A stretch of DNA of 64,000 nucleotides from Okapia johnstoni. Taxonomy: Eukaryota > Chordata > Mammalia > Artiodactyla > Giraffidae. Made by a program: the position numbers and the translations under genes. The stretch's first letter is position 1. Each line of letters begins with the position of its first letter. Location: the NCBI GenBank assembly GCA_024291935.2, contig CM044315.1:53480385-53544384 (forward strand). Reading direction: 5' to 3'. The notes beneath the pieces are model-generated. The model worked only from the letters and a program-made list of their open reading frames with translations. It was not told the DNA's origin and did no database searches. Shown here one piece after another: positions 34,827-46,612 of the stretch.

Positions 34827-35997
34827 TTAAAAGAAAATAAAAGTTAAAACCAAACAATATTTGCAAGGCTTTATAAAATTTATTTTGCCTGGAAATTTAA
34901 AATAAAAAGTCTTAAAATATCTACTCAGTATGATGGACTTTTGGAGGCAAAAGAAAATCTGAATTTTCTGAAAATTCAGAAAATCTGAATAATACATGGA
35001 TGTACTATTTTTCTAATGAATTAAACTGTAAATATATCAGAAAGAGTAATTAATAGGCTTTTCAGTGACTGTGTTTATGAATTTTTGATCTATGTAAAAA
35101 CTATGCTTTCATGTGGAGTTTTATATTAGGCTACATTTGTTTTGACTCCATTTAATGTGAAAGTAAAGTTGGACAGAGCTTCACAGCTAGTTTTTGAATG
35201 ATTCTAACCAAATTTCACTAAATTGTCCAATTAATTATCTAGTTATTCATATAGCTAAATTCTATGTTGAGGTTTTTTTGTATACTGAGAAAAATTCTTT
35301 ATTTTTTTATCTGATCAAATTTTGTTTACTCTAGATCTGAGGTCTTCATAAGCCAAAAAAAAAAAAAAAGAGCTAAATGAATCATTTGCTTTTTAAAGAA
35401 CATTTAAAATGAAATGAAGTTCAGGTTCACCTTGAAACATCAAACATTATTTCTAATTATTTGGTTTTTCTTCAACCTTAATTGGAAAATTGATCATTTA
35501 AAACTTGTATTTGAAGTGTAAAGAAATGTGATCCATGGAGAAAAGAAAAGTACTAAATACTGAGTTTGAAGCTTCATGAAAGTCTTAACAAGATGCTTAT
35601 CCATACTTTAAGAATCATCTACCCAATACTTTGAATCAGAGCTTAAAGAAAAAGACATTTTTACTCTATTATTTTGGCTATTAAAATTAAATGTGGGAGT
35701 GGAGAAGGCAGAAATAAGAGGTAGAAGGAAGGATTGAAAAGAAATACTTTCATGCCTGGCTTGGAAAGCAATCTGTTTTAATTACAAATAAACGTTACTA
35801 GACGCTCATAACCCAGTATTGGCTGGGGTTAAGGCTTCATATCAACATGGCAGCTGTTTTGGAGTTGGTAGATTTCAAATTTTTGCAACCTATTAAATAC
35901 TTGTTTAAGAAAAATTGCAATGCCAACTGTATAAAATATCTAACAGTTTCTTTGTAAGGTCTAATTTAAACAAAAGCATAATGTAAGATATGCTGGG
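34827..35997. other. unique AT-rich DNA
   Basis: No gene. A small palindrome (11-base arms tctgaattttc) lies at 34958-34980. 35760-35960 is repeat-free and compositionally balanced. Confidence 0.55.
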
Positions 35998-36222
35998 AAG
36001 AAGAATGCCCTGGCTTTGAGGAATGTAATCTGCCTGCAGTGCAGGAGACAGGCGACACGGGTTAAATCCTTGGATCTAGAAGATACCCTGGAGGAGGGAA
36101 TGGCAACCCAATCCTATATTCTTGCCAGGAAAATCCCACGAACAGAGGCGTTTGGCGAGCTATAAACACCATGGGGTCTCAAAGAGCTGGACATGACTGA
36201 AGCAGACTGAGCACACACAGAA
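35998..36222 (+). mobile_element. Bov-tA SINE, diverged
   Basis: Damaged head (ctttgaggaatgtaatctgc), promoter region gggttaaatccttggatcta, body gaggagggaatggcaaccca, and tail ggggtctcaaagagctggac plus atgactgaagcagactgagc. Confidence 0.9.
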
Positions 36223-36901
36223 CAATCAATATGCTAAACTGGCATTTACAAAAGGACAGAACTTGATCTAAACACAGATTTTTATTACAAGGGATAAGTA
36301 AGAAAAAGGGAAATTTACCGTACTAATCAATTAGCAGAAGTGTTCCTAAATCTTTGCTTGATTTCTATAGTGAAAGATATACACTCTTACAAGTTGTATA
36401 ATTTTGCTTAAAAAAATACCAATCAGGAAATTAATGATAAAGTAAGAAAAGCATAATTATATACTCTTAGGAGTAGATAACAGATTTTCTTTTAGATGTT
36501 CAAATTAATACTCATGTTTGAGTGCAAAGTAAATATATTAATTGTTATTGAAGTCTTTGAAATATAGTATTTTAATCCAGTGCCCATTAATATGTATGTA
36601 TTTCCTAAAATGTGAATTTTAAGGGAGATTTATATAGATAATATAAAAAGGCAAGCTAGAAAAATTAGATGTGCTATTTCATGTTCATGTTTAGATAACA
36701 CAACTTTATTGTTTTTAATTAGTACATTTTAACTTTCAGATGTCATCACAGGTAGAATAATCTTTTTTGTATATTCTCGTGGTTTGAGGAATACTACAAC
36801 ATGCTGCATTAAAAGGGAACTTACCAGATGAAGTTTTATGATGTTCATACATAACATTTTGGGAGTTATGATGCACTATCTATTTACCTTTATGCATTCT
36901 G
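36223..36901. other. unique AT-rich DNA
   Basis: Nothing recognised. Confidence 0.6.
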
Positions 36902-36909
36902 ATATTTTA

Positions 36910-37086
36910 GAACATAGGTAGCTCACTAGGTTCCTCTGTCCATGGGATATCCCAGGCAAGAATACTGAAGTGGGTTGCCATTTTCTTCTCCAGGGGAAAT
37001 TCCCAACCCAGGGATCAACCCAGGTCTCCTGCATCTCTTGAATTGGCAGGCAGATTCTTTACTAACTGTGCTGCCTGGGAAGCCAA
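36910..37086 (-). mobile_element. Bov-tA SINE with shortened 3' end
   Basis: Reversed SINE from ctaggttcctctgtccatgg to the head (ctgcctgggaagcc). Most of the BovB-like tail is absent. Possible 8-bp duplication atatttta at 36902-36909 and 37087-37094. Confidence 0.88.
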
Positions 37087-37094
37087 ATATTTTA

Positions 37095-37837
37095 CTAGTT
37101 TTAACAATTCGCTTATTTTTTTAGTCTACTTTATGTAATTATAACATTTATATTTTCTGCTAACATTGATAACTTTCCTAACATCAACTTTATTTAAATA
37201 TTATTACCTTTCAAAATTATTTGTAATGAGATAGTGATCTTTATAAAGAAATTATTATTGAATATTGAGCTCTATTTGTTTGGTCCCTCAATTTTCAAGT
37301 GTTGAGTCAGACTCAGAAGAGAAAACAAAATTCCAAATTCTTTTTAGAAGCCCATTATAGTTGGCCAAAATGTCAAAGTACTCAACATTAACTCGAATAA
37401 AGTGAATTTGAATGATTGTTGAGCCATTCATGGAAGAAAATTTGAGGTGAAAATGGGAGATAATTCTGTGTGTTAGGAAGAATAGTTCCCGGAGTTAGTT
37501 ACTTAAGTTCAACTAGTGTATATGTGTGTGAAGGCTAAGGGAAGACCTTTTTCAGTTCTGTTAGGACAAGAAGAAAACGAGGGAGGGGTGCAGACAGCCA
37601 TCTGAATAACAGAGGCTAAAATGAGCAGAGGATTAAGTATCTGGAGCAAGTGCTAAACATTTAACTAAAACCAGACAATCAAATGCTTGTAGCATAGACA
37701 GAGAGTTTACAAGGAAGGTAGGGATACAGCTAGGAGAAAATGTCGCGGTGGTTTTGGGAGGCGTCTTGTTTCCTATACCAGATGGTTGAGTTATCTGGGT
37801 CAGAGTAGTTTCAAGATTAAGCCAATATGAAATAAAT
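37095..37837. other. unique DNA
   Basis: Nothing recognised. The minus open frame 37633-37986 mixes unique sequence with the next SINE. Confidence 0.6.
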
Positions 37838-38050
37838 GGGCTTCCAAGGTGGCTCAGATGGTAAAGAATCTGCCTGCAAAGCAGGAGACCTGACTTCGAT
37901 CCCTGGATTTGGAAGATCCCCTGAAGGAGGAAGTGGCAACCCACTTTGGTATTCTTGCGTGCAAAATCCCATGGACAGAAGAGCATGGCAGGCTACAGTC
38001 CATGGGATCACAAAGAATCAGACATGACTGAGTGACTTTCAGTTCACTTC
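37838..38050 (+). mobile_element. Bov-tA SINE
   Basis: Complete: gggcttccaaggtggctcag head, gacttcgatccctggatttg promoter block, body, and tail gggatcacaaagaatcagac with gactgagtgactttcagttc. Possible short duplication atgaaat at 37827-37833 and 38051-38057. Confidence 0.94.
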
Positions 38051-38135
38051 ATGAAATGAATATATTTTTGTTTTTATAAAAAATTATATTATTAAAAATT
38101 GTTTTCAGAAGCAATGTTTTAATTGGGATATGGAA

Positions 38136-39136
38136 TTCAGTTCAGTTCAGTTACTCAGTCTTGTCTGATTCTGTGACCCCAAGGTCTGCAGCATGCCAGT
38201 CCTCCCTGTCCATCACCAAAACTGGAACCTACTCAAACTCGTATCCACTGAGTTGGTGATGCCATCCAACCATCTCATCCTCTGTCGTCCTCTTCTCCTC
38301 CTGCCTTCAGTCTTTCTCAGCATCAGGGTCTTTTCAAGTGAGTCAGTCCTTCGCATCACGTGGCCAAAGTATTGGAGTTTTAGCTTCAGCATCAGTCCTT
38401 CCAATGAATACTCAGGATTGATCTCCTTTAAGATGGAATGGTTGGTTCTCCTTGCTGTCCAAGGACTCTCAAGAGTCTTCAACACCACAGTTCAAAAGCA
38501 TCAATTCTTTGGTGCTCAGCTTTCTTTATAGTCCAACTCTCACATCCATACATGACTACTGGAAAAACCATAGCTTTGACTAGACCTTTTTTGGCAAACT
38601 AATGTCTCTGCCGTATAATATGCTGTATTGATTGGTCATAACTTTTCTTCCAAGGAGCAAATTTCTTTTAATTTCATGGCTGCAATCACCATCTTCAGTG
38701 ATTTGGAGCCTCCAAAAATAAAGTCTATCACTGTTTCCATTGTTACCCATCTGTTTGCCATGAAGTGATGAGACCAGATGCCATGATCTTAGGTTTCTGA
38801 ATGTTGAGTTTTAAGCCAACTTTTTCACTCTCCTCTTTCACTTTCATCAAGAGACTCTTTAGTTCTTCTTCACTTTCTGCCATAAGTGTGGTTTCATCTG
38901 CTTATCTGAGGTTATTGATATTTCTCCCAGCAGTCTTGATTCCAACTTGCGCTTCATCCAGCCTGACATTTCGCATGATGTATTGCGCATATAAGTTAAA
39001 TAAGCAGGGTGACAAAATACAGGCTTTACGTAAATCTTTCCTGATTTGGAACCAGTCTGTTGTTCCATGTCCAGTTCTAACTGTTGCTTTATGACCTGCA
39101 TACAGATTTCTCAGGAGACAGGTCAGGTGGTCTGCT
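38136..39136 (-). mobile_element. BovB LINE copy 11
   Basis: 1.0-kb BovB beginning cagttcagttcagttactca, running through 3' UTR and C-terminal RT, ending near 39136 after caggtggtctg. Frames are poor. The catalytic box is destroyed: the tyrosine codon is now a stop and the second Asp codon reads Glu, in the tttcatctgcttat stretch near 38891. Just beyond it lies an L2 fragment. Confidence 0.92.
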
Positions 39137-39149
39137 TAGGCAGAAAGAG

Positions 39150-39690
39150 CAGAAACCTCATTTCTGACTTACCTCAGGGCCTTTTCACAAGCTATCCCCT
39201 CTGCCTGGTATTCTTTCTCTGGTTAATGCCTATTAATCCCTGGAATCTTAGACTTTTCTTTACAGACCCCTACACAACATAGATTAGTTTTCCTATCATT
39301 ATTTTCTGTTATAATATTTTCTCTTGTAATTGCTCATACTTCTCTGGCACTTTTCTTCATAAGTAAAGTGAAAGTCTCTCAGTTCGTGTCCAACTCTTTT
39401 GCGACCCCATGGACTATAAAGTCCATGGAATTCTCCAGGCCAGAATATGGGAGTGGGTAGCATTTCCCTTCTCCAGGAGATCTTCCCAACCCAGAAATCA
39501 AACCCAGGTCTCCCACATTGCAGGTAGATTCTTTACCAGTAGATTCTTTACCAGCTGAGCTTCAAGGGAAGCCCAAGAATACTGGTGTGGGCAACCTACT
39601 CTTTCCATATTTGTAATTATGGGCTCATTTTTGAGATTGTTTTTTAAGTCAGTTTTTCCTATTTGTAAATGCCAGCAGTGTATCAGACAT
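39150..39690 (+). mobile_element. L2 LINE 3' fragment, interrupted by a SINE
   Basis: cttacctcagggccttttca, gctatcccctctgcctggta and ttaatgcctattaatccctg match the sense 3' region of L2. It resumes after the SINE (39362-39600) with atttgtaattatgggctcat. An old mammalian element, non-coding here. Confidence 0.7.
39362..39600 (-). mobile_element. Bov-tA SINE, with a second partial piece
   Basis: Reversed SINE with the aaagtgaaagtctctcag tail variant, body, and head (gagcttcaagggaagccc) to 39575. Then aagaatactggtgtgggcaa at 39576 repeats part of a SINE body, which suggests a fragment of a second copy. The block agattctttaccagt is tandemly duplicated near 39526-39551. Confidence 0.9.
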
Positions 39691-40687
39691 ACTATTTTAA
39701 ATTATATGAGGCTGTGTTTGATCTATTTAATAAATGACGCTGTTCCTCATTAAATTATAAGAAATTAGTCTAAACTTTTATATCTGGATATTTTATTGTT
39801 ACTGATTTTTAAGCAACAAAGTTCTACAAAGTTTGTTAAATTATTCAAATCTTTATAAGAGATGAATTAAACATTTCTATGATTTTCCTTCTGTTTTGAA
39901 GATAGATGTTCATTCTCCCAGAAATGTTAGGTTGTATGCTGGTTGAACACCAGCATGATAATTACCTAACCTTTTCTATTGCAAAGAGCTCATTAGGAAA
40001 TCAGAACGTTAAATTGAGAATATTTACTGACAAGATTTATAAATTTGATCTATCCCAGCTGTGGTTTTAGTAAAATGCTGATTTACAAGTAATGGCCTAA
40101 ATGAGCCTCACTATTTTACAAACATCTTTTTAGGAAGAAAAGCACACTACCTAATAATACCATGCTAGAATATTCTCGTATCTCATTAGGTTTTGATATG
40201 TAAATATAGTTTGCATTTGGAATAATAAGTCCCTGACATGAGAAATAGAAAATAGCCACAAAATAATCTTGCCTTTACACATTTGTAAGCAAGTGATGAA
40301 TTTTATATGGCTAGTACGTATATTCTTCCCCAAATCTCTAAAGGGTCAGAAGCTGGTTGCACAAGTTTGCTAAGGGAAAATGATAAATAATGTGGAATTG
40401 TTGCACTCATTTCCCTAAAATATTTTACATTTTGCTCTAACATTTGAGTCTCTTATTTTAGGGAGTTTTTGTAGTAGGTACAATGTTTTTAAAATATGCA
40501 AAGAAAAACTTAAAGGCTCACAGTAATGATAAGAATATGTGGAAACTATAAACTGTGTTTTGTAAAACAGACAGGAAGAGTGTGTCTCTAATGTGTTCAT
40601 TGCTGACTGGGAATAAGAAGCATAATTGCATTTCACTTGTTGATTGTGTCCTTTGTATTAAGTAAAACTTTTCTAGGTAAAATTGTA
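39691..40687. other. unique AT-rich DNA
   Basis: Nothing recognised. Confidence 0.6.
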
Positions 40688-40803
40688 TGACAACATAGTT
40701 TTTTTTTTTCTTTAAACTTACTTATTTACTTATTGAAGGACAATTGCTTTACAGAATTTTGTTGTTTTCTATCAAACCTCAACATGAATCGGCCATCAGT
40801 ACA

Positions 40804-42497
40804 GTTCAGTCGCTCACTCGTGTCCAACTCTATGTGACCCCCATGAACCACAGCACACCAGGCTTCCCTGTCCATCATTAACTCCTAGAGTCCACCCAGA
40901 TCAATGTCCATTGAGTCAGTGATGCCATCCAGCCATCTCATCCTCTGTTGTACCCTTCTCCTCCTGCCTTCAATATTTCCCAGCACCAGGGTCTTTTCAA
41001 ATGAGTCAGCGCTTCCCATCAGGTGGTGGAGTTTCAGCTTCAACATCAGTTCTTCCAATGAACACCCAGGACTGATCTCCTTTAGGATGGACTGGTTGGA
41101 TCTCCTTACAGTCTAAGGGACTCTCAAGAGTCTTCTCCAACACCACAGTTCAAAAGCATCAATTCTTCAGTGCTCAGTTTTCTTTATAGTCCAATTCTCA
41201 TATCCGTACATGACTAGTGGAAAAACCATAGTCTTGACTAGATGGACCTTTTTGACAAAGTAATGTCTCTGCTTTTTAATATGCTGTCTAGGTTGGTCAT
41301 AACTTTCCTTCCAAGGAGTAAGCGTCTTTTAATTTCATGCTGCAATCACCATCAGCAGTGATTTTGGAGCCCCAGAAAATAAAGTCTGACACTGTTTCCA
41401 CTGTTTCCCCATCCTTTTGCCATGAAGTAGTGGGACCGGATGCCATGATCTTAGCTTTCTAAATGTTGAGCTTTAAGCCAACTTTTTCACTCTCCTCTTT
41501 CACTTTCATCAAGAGGCTCTTTAGTTCTTCTTCACTTTCTGCCATAAAGGTGGTATCGTCTGCATATCTGAGGTGATTGATATTCTCCCAGAAATCTTGA
41601 TTCCAGCTTGTGATTCATCCAGCCCAGCGTTTCTCATGATGTACTCTGCATGTAAGTTAAATAAGCAGGGTGACAATATACAGCCTTGACGTATTCCTTT
41701 TCCTATTTGGAACCAATCTGTTGTTCCATGTCCAGTTCTAATTGTTGCTTTTTGACCTGAATATACATTTCTCAAGAAGCAGGTCAGGTGGTCTGGTATT
41801 CCCATCTCTTTCAAAATTTTCCACACTTTATTGTGATCCACACAGTCAAAGGCTTTGGCCTAATCAATAAGCAGAAATAGATGTTTTTCTGGAACTCTCT
41901 TGCTTTTTTGATGATCCAGCAGATGTTGGCAATTTGATATCTGGTTCCTCTGCATTTTCTACAACCAGCTTGAACATCTGGATGTTCAAGGTTCACGTAT
42001 TGCTGAAGCCTGGCTTGGAGAATTTTGAGCATTACTAGCGTGTGAGATGAGTGCAATTGTGCGGTAGTTTGAGCGTTCTTTGGCATTGACTTTCTTTGGG
42101 ATTGGAATGAAAACTGACCTTTTCCAGTCCTGTGGCCACTGCTGAGTTTTCCAGATTTGCTGGCATATTGAGTGCAGCACTTTGACAGCATCATCTTTCA
42201 GGATTTGAAATAGCTCAACCGGAATTCCATCACCTCCACTAGCTTTGTTCATAGTGATGCTTCCTAAGGCCCACTTGACTTCACATTCCAGGATGTCTGG
42301 CTCTACATGATTGATCATACCACTGTGATTATTTGGGTCATGAAGATCTTTTTTGTACAGTTCTTCTGTGTATTCTCGCCACCTCTTCTTAGTATCTTCT
42401 GCTTCTGTTAGGCCCCTACCATTTTTGTCCTTTATCGAGCCCATCTTTGCATGAAATATTCCCTTGGTATCTCTAATTTTCTTGAAGAGATCTCTAG
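40804..42497 (-). mobile_element. BovB LINE copy 12, inserted in the L1
   Basis: 1.69-kb BovB from gttcagtcgctcactcgtgt to cttgaagagatctctag. It sits in the L1 3' UTR, with a short candidate duplication gtaca at both edges (40799-40803 and 42498-42502). 5' truncated before the endonuclease. Confidence 0.93.
41521..42497 (-). pseudogene. BovB reverse transcriptase remnant
   Basis: Three minus frames. The first starts at DLFKKIRDTKGIFHAKMGSI and passes through AEDTKKRWREYTEELYKKDL, WALGSITMNKASGGDGIPVE and NYRTIALISHASN. The next carries RLQQYVNLEHPDVQAGCRKC. The third has MDHNKVWKILKEMGIPDHLT and GIRQGCILSPCLFNLHAEYI. YADD codons are intact at 41555-41566, but a one-base loss just downstream on the coding side (near 41583) puts them out of frame. 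Several shifts, so inactive. Confidence 0.9.
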
Positions 42498-42615
42498 GTA
42501 CATATATCCCCTCAGTTTTGAACCTTCCTTCCATCTCCTTCTCTACTCCCCCCCTCTAGGTTGATACAGAGCCCCTATCTCCTTTACATTTGGTAATGTA
42601 AGTTTGACAACATAG

Positions 42616-43021
42616 GTTTTAAGACAAATTTCTTTCAGGATAAAGCTTCACTGTATAATACAAGAAATAGATATATTTCTGGTTCATGTAAAAATCTTCC
42701 CTGTTTTACATGTACCTCACAGTGTGTTGTTCGCAAGAAGTGGAGCACATTGTGTCAGAAATTCTTTCACTGACTGAAAGGGAGAGAATATGGACTAGAC
42801 TGAAATTTGCTTGTAGTCATCCAGCTATCAAGAAAGCTGTCTCATGATGCCTTCTCCCTTCTGTGGAGGGTATTTCACGCTAGTCTCTTCCCTTCCTGTC
42901 TTTTTCCTGACAGTTCCAGACCTGTACCCTAGTTGTGATGAACAGTTTGTATTACCTGGGACATAGAACACTACCTCCTCATCACTCAACTGGAATGACA
43001 CAAAGTTTACCTTCCTCTTGG
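42616..43021. other. unique DNA
   Basis: Nothing recognised. Confidence 0.55.
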
Positions 43022-43653
43022 TGTTATGGACCAAATGTATTTGTCCTCTCAAAATTAATATTTTGAGACCAGAATCCCCAATGTGACCATATTTGGATAC
43101 AGGGCCTATAGGAGGTTAACGTGAAAACTGAAAGTCTAAGATGCTCAGTCATGTCTGACTTTTTGACCCCGTGGACCATAGCCCACAAGGATTCTCTTGT
43201 CTGTGGAATTCTCCAGGCAAGAATGTGGGAGTGGGTCGCCATTTCCTTCTCCAGGGTATCTTCTTGATACAGGGATCAAACCTGGGTCTCTCGCATTGCC
43301 GGCAGATTCTTTAGCATCTAAGCCACCAGGGAAGCTCTGTTGATTAAGGTTAAATAAGGTCATGGAGGTGAAGCCCTGATTCAGTAGAGTTGGTATCCTT
43401 ATAATAAGAGATAGGAAAGCACTCTTTCTGTCTCCCTCTCCTTCTCTCTCTCCTCTGGCACACAAGAGCTCACAAGAGCACATAATAAGATAGCAGCCAC
43501 CTAGGAGCCAAGAAAAGAGGCCGCAGAATAAAACCTACCTTGACAGTACATTGATCTTGTATGTCCCAGCCTCTAGAACTTGAGAAAATAGTTTACTACT
43601 GTTAGGCTATCCAGTCTATGGTATTTTGTTATGATAGCCCTAGCCAACTAATA
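43022..43653 (+). mobile_element. MaLR-type LTR (MST/MLT1-like), split by a SINE
   Basis: Starts tgttatggaccaaatgtat, continues with ccccaatgtgaccatatttg, resumes after the SINE with aaataaggtcatggaggtga, then attgatcttgtatgtcccag, and ends with gtctatggtattttgttatg and ccaactaata. The order and terminal blocks match a sense MaLR LTR. Solo LTR, no coding sequence. Confidence 0.85.
43127..43340 (-). mobile_element. Bov-tA SINE inside the MaLR LTR
   Basis: Reversed SINE: tail ctcagtcatgtctgactttt, body, and head (gccaccagggaagctc). Possible short duplication aggttaa at 43113-43119 and 43347-43353. Younger than the LTR it interrupts. Confidence 0.92.
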
Positions 43654-43891
43654 TAATTAGTTTGCTTATTCTTTAGAACTAAGATGGTTAAACTAAGAGA
43701 AAGCCTCTGGAATCCTCCTGACTTTCCACTCCAGCAAAATCTATTTCTCTCTGCTTTGTACTCCCATGAGATTTGCATACAACTGTATTATCCAAATGTG
43801 TGGTTTATTATTGCAATTATTTATTAATTTCTGTCTTTCCTTTGGGGTTGTTATGAACCTGAAGACACCAAGCTCAGAGTCTTATGCAAAT

Positions 43892-43983
43892 GAAGAAAGG
43901 AAAGAAGGAAGGAAAGAGGGAGGAGGGAGAGAGGGAGAAGAGTCAGGAAGGGAGGAAAGAACGGATGGAAGGAAAAAGGAAGG
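43892..43983 (+). repeat. GA-rich low-complexity tract
   Basis: Almost pure purine: gaaaggaaagaaggaaggaa and related units. Confidence 0.93.
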
Positions 43984-44051
43984 CAGAACCTGGTAAGGAG
44001 GAAATCTATGATATAATCAGAACCTGGCAAATAGGAAATCTGTGATATAAT
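43984..44051 (+). repeat. 34-bp unit in tandem, two copies
   Basis: Units 43984-44017 and 44018-44051, both beginning cagaacctgg and ending gatataat, with four mismatches. Confidence 0.92.
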
Positions 44052-45994
44052 CAGCTTCACCATCATCATAGATTTGTAATATGTATGACAATTAGATCCC
44101 CTAGTATATCTGAGAGAATATAATTTTAAACATTGAAGTATGTCATATTCTCTTACTGGGCAGTCTGTAGCTTTGTCCCTATCCCTAGTGTAACTTCTCT
44201 AGATTTTTAGAAAGATGGAAAAAAGACTGATTGAAATCATCATTTACAATATTGAGGAGAGAAAGATTGTCCAATAAATATTAAATATTTTCATGTATCA
44301 CAGGCAAGTGATGATATGTGTATTTCCAGAAAGCTTCATATCTTGGCATTATGTCTTTTGGATACTGAAAGCTGTTAAAATATGTGCAAGAGAATGCCCC
44401 CAATTTTTTCAGGGATACTATGACATTTCATGAAATACGATCTTGATGAATCTTGGATATTAGTGCAGACCCTTATTTTTTCAATGTGAAAACAAGGCCT
44501 GGAGGGTTAGATGACTTACAGCCCCACAGCTCTCAGGTTTAGGCAGAGAGAAGGCAAGTAAGCAAGTGTTCCAACTCCCTGTAAGTGGGCCTATTGCCCG
44601 CTGAGAATGTGCTCATTTTAATTTTCATGAGTCTAAAGTTGTCGTTAGGCAAGCTTAGCAAATGTGTTCAGTGAGCAAACTTGCTTCCTGTTAAAAAAAA
44701 AATTATCCAAATTATCAGGTAGATGATTCTAGAGTTATTTTAATTAAAGGCAATGGAGAAAAAAATTAGGCACTTGGATAGGTTTCTTGGACTCATAAAA
44801 TTAAAGAGTCTCTTCTGTCAATATGTTAGGTTAGAGGTAATTCCTGTAAATGTGAATGTAAATTAACTGTGTAAATCGCCATGCATATTAATTACAAAAT
44901 AAACCTTTACTACATTATCCTTTATTTCCATGGTAGAAGCTCCTGTTTTTTAAGAGAGAGAAAAGAAATAAGAATACTTCTTTGAAGTTGGCATATTTTA
45001 GATCTCCTCTTTTGATTCTCACTGGTTCCAGACACTGATATATAATTACTCTTTGATAAACTTTTTGCCTCAGGTTATTCCATTTATATAAAGATGATAA
45101 TATACCTAAAGGACTCTAAGTGGCAACATTCTGAGGAAGTGAGTAAATTTCTAGGGATTCCTGCTTGTACATATACTTAAAGAGAGAAATACACTTCTAG
45201 CCTCTCAATAGGAAAATACGAGTTAGTTGTTTGGAGCAGTTAGTAATAATTTTAGATTTTTGTCCAATGTTTTGATAGAAGTTAAAAATCTAATGGTAAA
45301 CTGTTCGTTATTTGGCAGATCCCTAACTTCCAACTTTAATTTTCAGTTTGACTACTTACATGATTAACAAGCTTATAAAATATAATAGTAATCATTTTCT
45401 ATTTAAGATATTAGGAGAGTCTTCAACCACAAATCCCTGAAGTTAGGTATGATTCAGGATTTCTTACCTCAACTAAATTTGAAATTAATCACTGAACTAA
45501 TTAGTTACATATATTTAATAGCCCATAATTTAATCTTCTGTCTTCAGGGCAAGAAATAATTTAAAGTGCCCCAAGTGGACATAGACTATAACCAACGAAA
45601 TGGAGTTTAGAAAGAAAAAAAGACTATCAAGGAAAAAAAGGTTTATGTAGAATTTATTGGGATGTCATTGATGGAGACAGATATAAGCACTAAGAATATG
45701 TAATCTGAGCTAGGACTCAAACAGTATTTCATAAAGAATAAAATTCTATTATTCTACAAATTTAATAATTATTCTTTTTTTCTTTAGGATTTACTGGTTC
45801 AAATGCAATACTTATGCATTACTTATATGAATTAGTCTCTTGAAGTCATTCTTGAAAATGACATATATTTTGTAGTGATAGGTAATTTCTTGGTCTAAAT
45901 ATTAAAAGCTAAAGATTAGAATTAGCTTGTGTGTCAGACTAAGTTATTTTGAATATCTTAAAAGATAAGCATTTCTTAATTTAAAATACAGAGG

Positions 45995-46125
45995 ATATTC
46001 CTATCTGCATTTTAGAGATGGCACCTAGAAAAATTTTATAACTTGCTTAAACTCACACTGTTATAAGTGGTAGCTGGTGGTTCCAGTCTGACTCCAGAGT
46101 AGGCCCTCTGCACCTCTGTATACTT
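45995..46125 (-). mobile_element. MIR SINE
   Basis: Reversed MIR: cattttagagatggcaccta, cttgcttaaactcacactgt, ataagtggtagctggtggtt, and ccagtctgactccagagtag. Confidence 0.68.
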
Positions 46126-46129
46126 TCTA

Positions 46130-46275
46130 CACAAACGTTCATGGAACAACAGCAGGGACATCCTCTAGAAGCTTGTTGGAAATTCAGAATCTAAGCCCAA
46201 CCCAGGTCTAATGATTCAATATTTGAATTTTTTAAGGTTTTCAGGTGATTCATTAAAGTTTCACAAGCATGACTT
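46130..46275. mobile_element. MER5-type non-autonomous hAT-Charlie element
   Basis: ctagaagcttgttggaaatt, cagaatctaagcccaaccca and ttttcaggtgattcattaaa correspond to MER5A/B blocks. Strongly diverged. Orientation is opposite to the copy at 46952-47830. Confidence 0.75.
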
Positions 46276-46612
46276 TGTAAATGTTGCCTCTTCCTAAAAC
46301 ATTGTTATAGTTATATTATATATTGTTTTAAATTCTTAAATGATAATTGTATGTTTCAGTTTTTCTTAGAAAATAAAACAAAACTAAATTTCTTGAAGTC
46401 AGCATATTTAAAATAGAATTTAAACTCAAAGCTAAGATTTAAGATATTGGACCAGTGATGTATTCTATTATTATTCTAATATCCCTGTTCTTATTTTTTA
46501 ATGGGTAGAGTGGCAGTAACACAAGTGAACTCCTGTTTAAGGCAGATTTGTGTTCATCTGGTTCACTTAGTGCCTGCTGACTGCTTACCTAAAATTTGTT
46601 TTCCACTATATA

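Larger units (their letters stand above)
40699..42604 (-). mobile_element. L1 LINE 3' end (ruminant), split by BovB copy 12
   Basis: Poly-T and 3' UTR (tattgaaggacaattgcttt, caacatgaatcggccatcag) occupy 40699-40803. The L1 resumes at 42498 with tacatatatcccctcag and ggttgatacagagcccctat to 42604. Perfect 11-bp target duplication tgacaacatag at 40688-40698 and 42605-42615 brackets the whole nest. Only about 210 bp are L1; no coding part. Confidence 0.9.
43654..45994. other. unique DNA with low-complexity patches
   Basis: No gene. Includes the purine run and the 34-bp tandem pair listed below. 44470-44560 may be a degraded reversed MIR (gaaaacaaggcctggagggt). 44580-44960 is repeat-free with a homeobox/POU-like AT motif (atgcatattaattac near 44881-44895). 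Confidence 0.5.
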
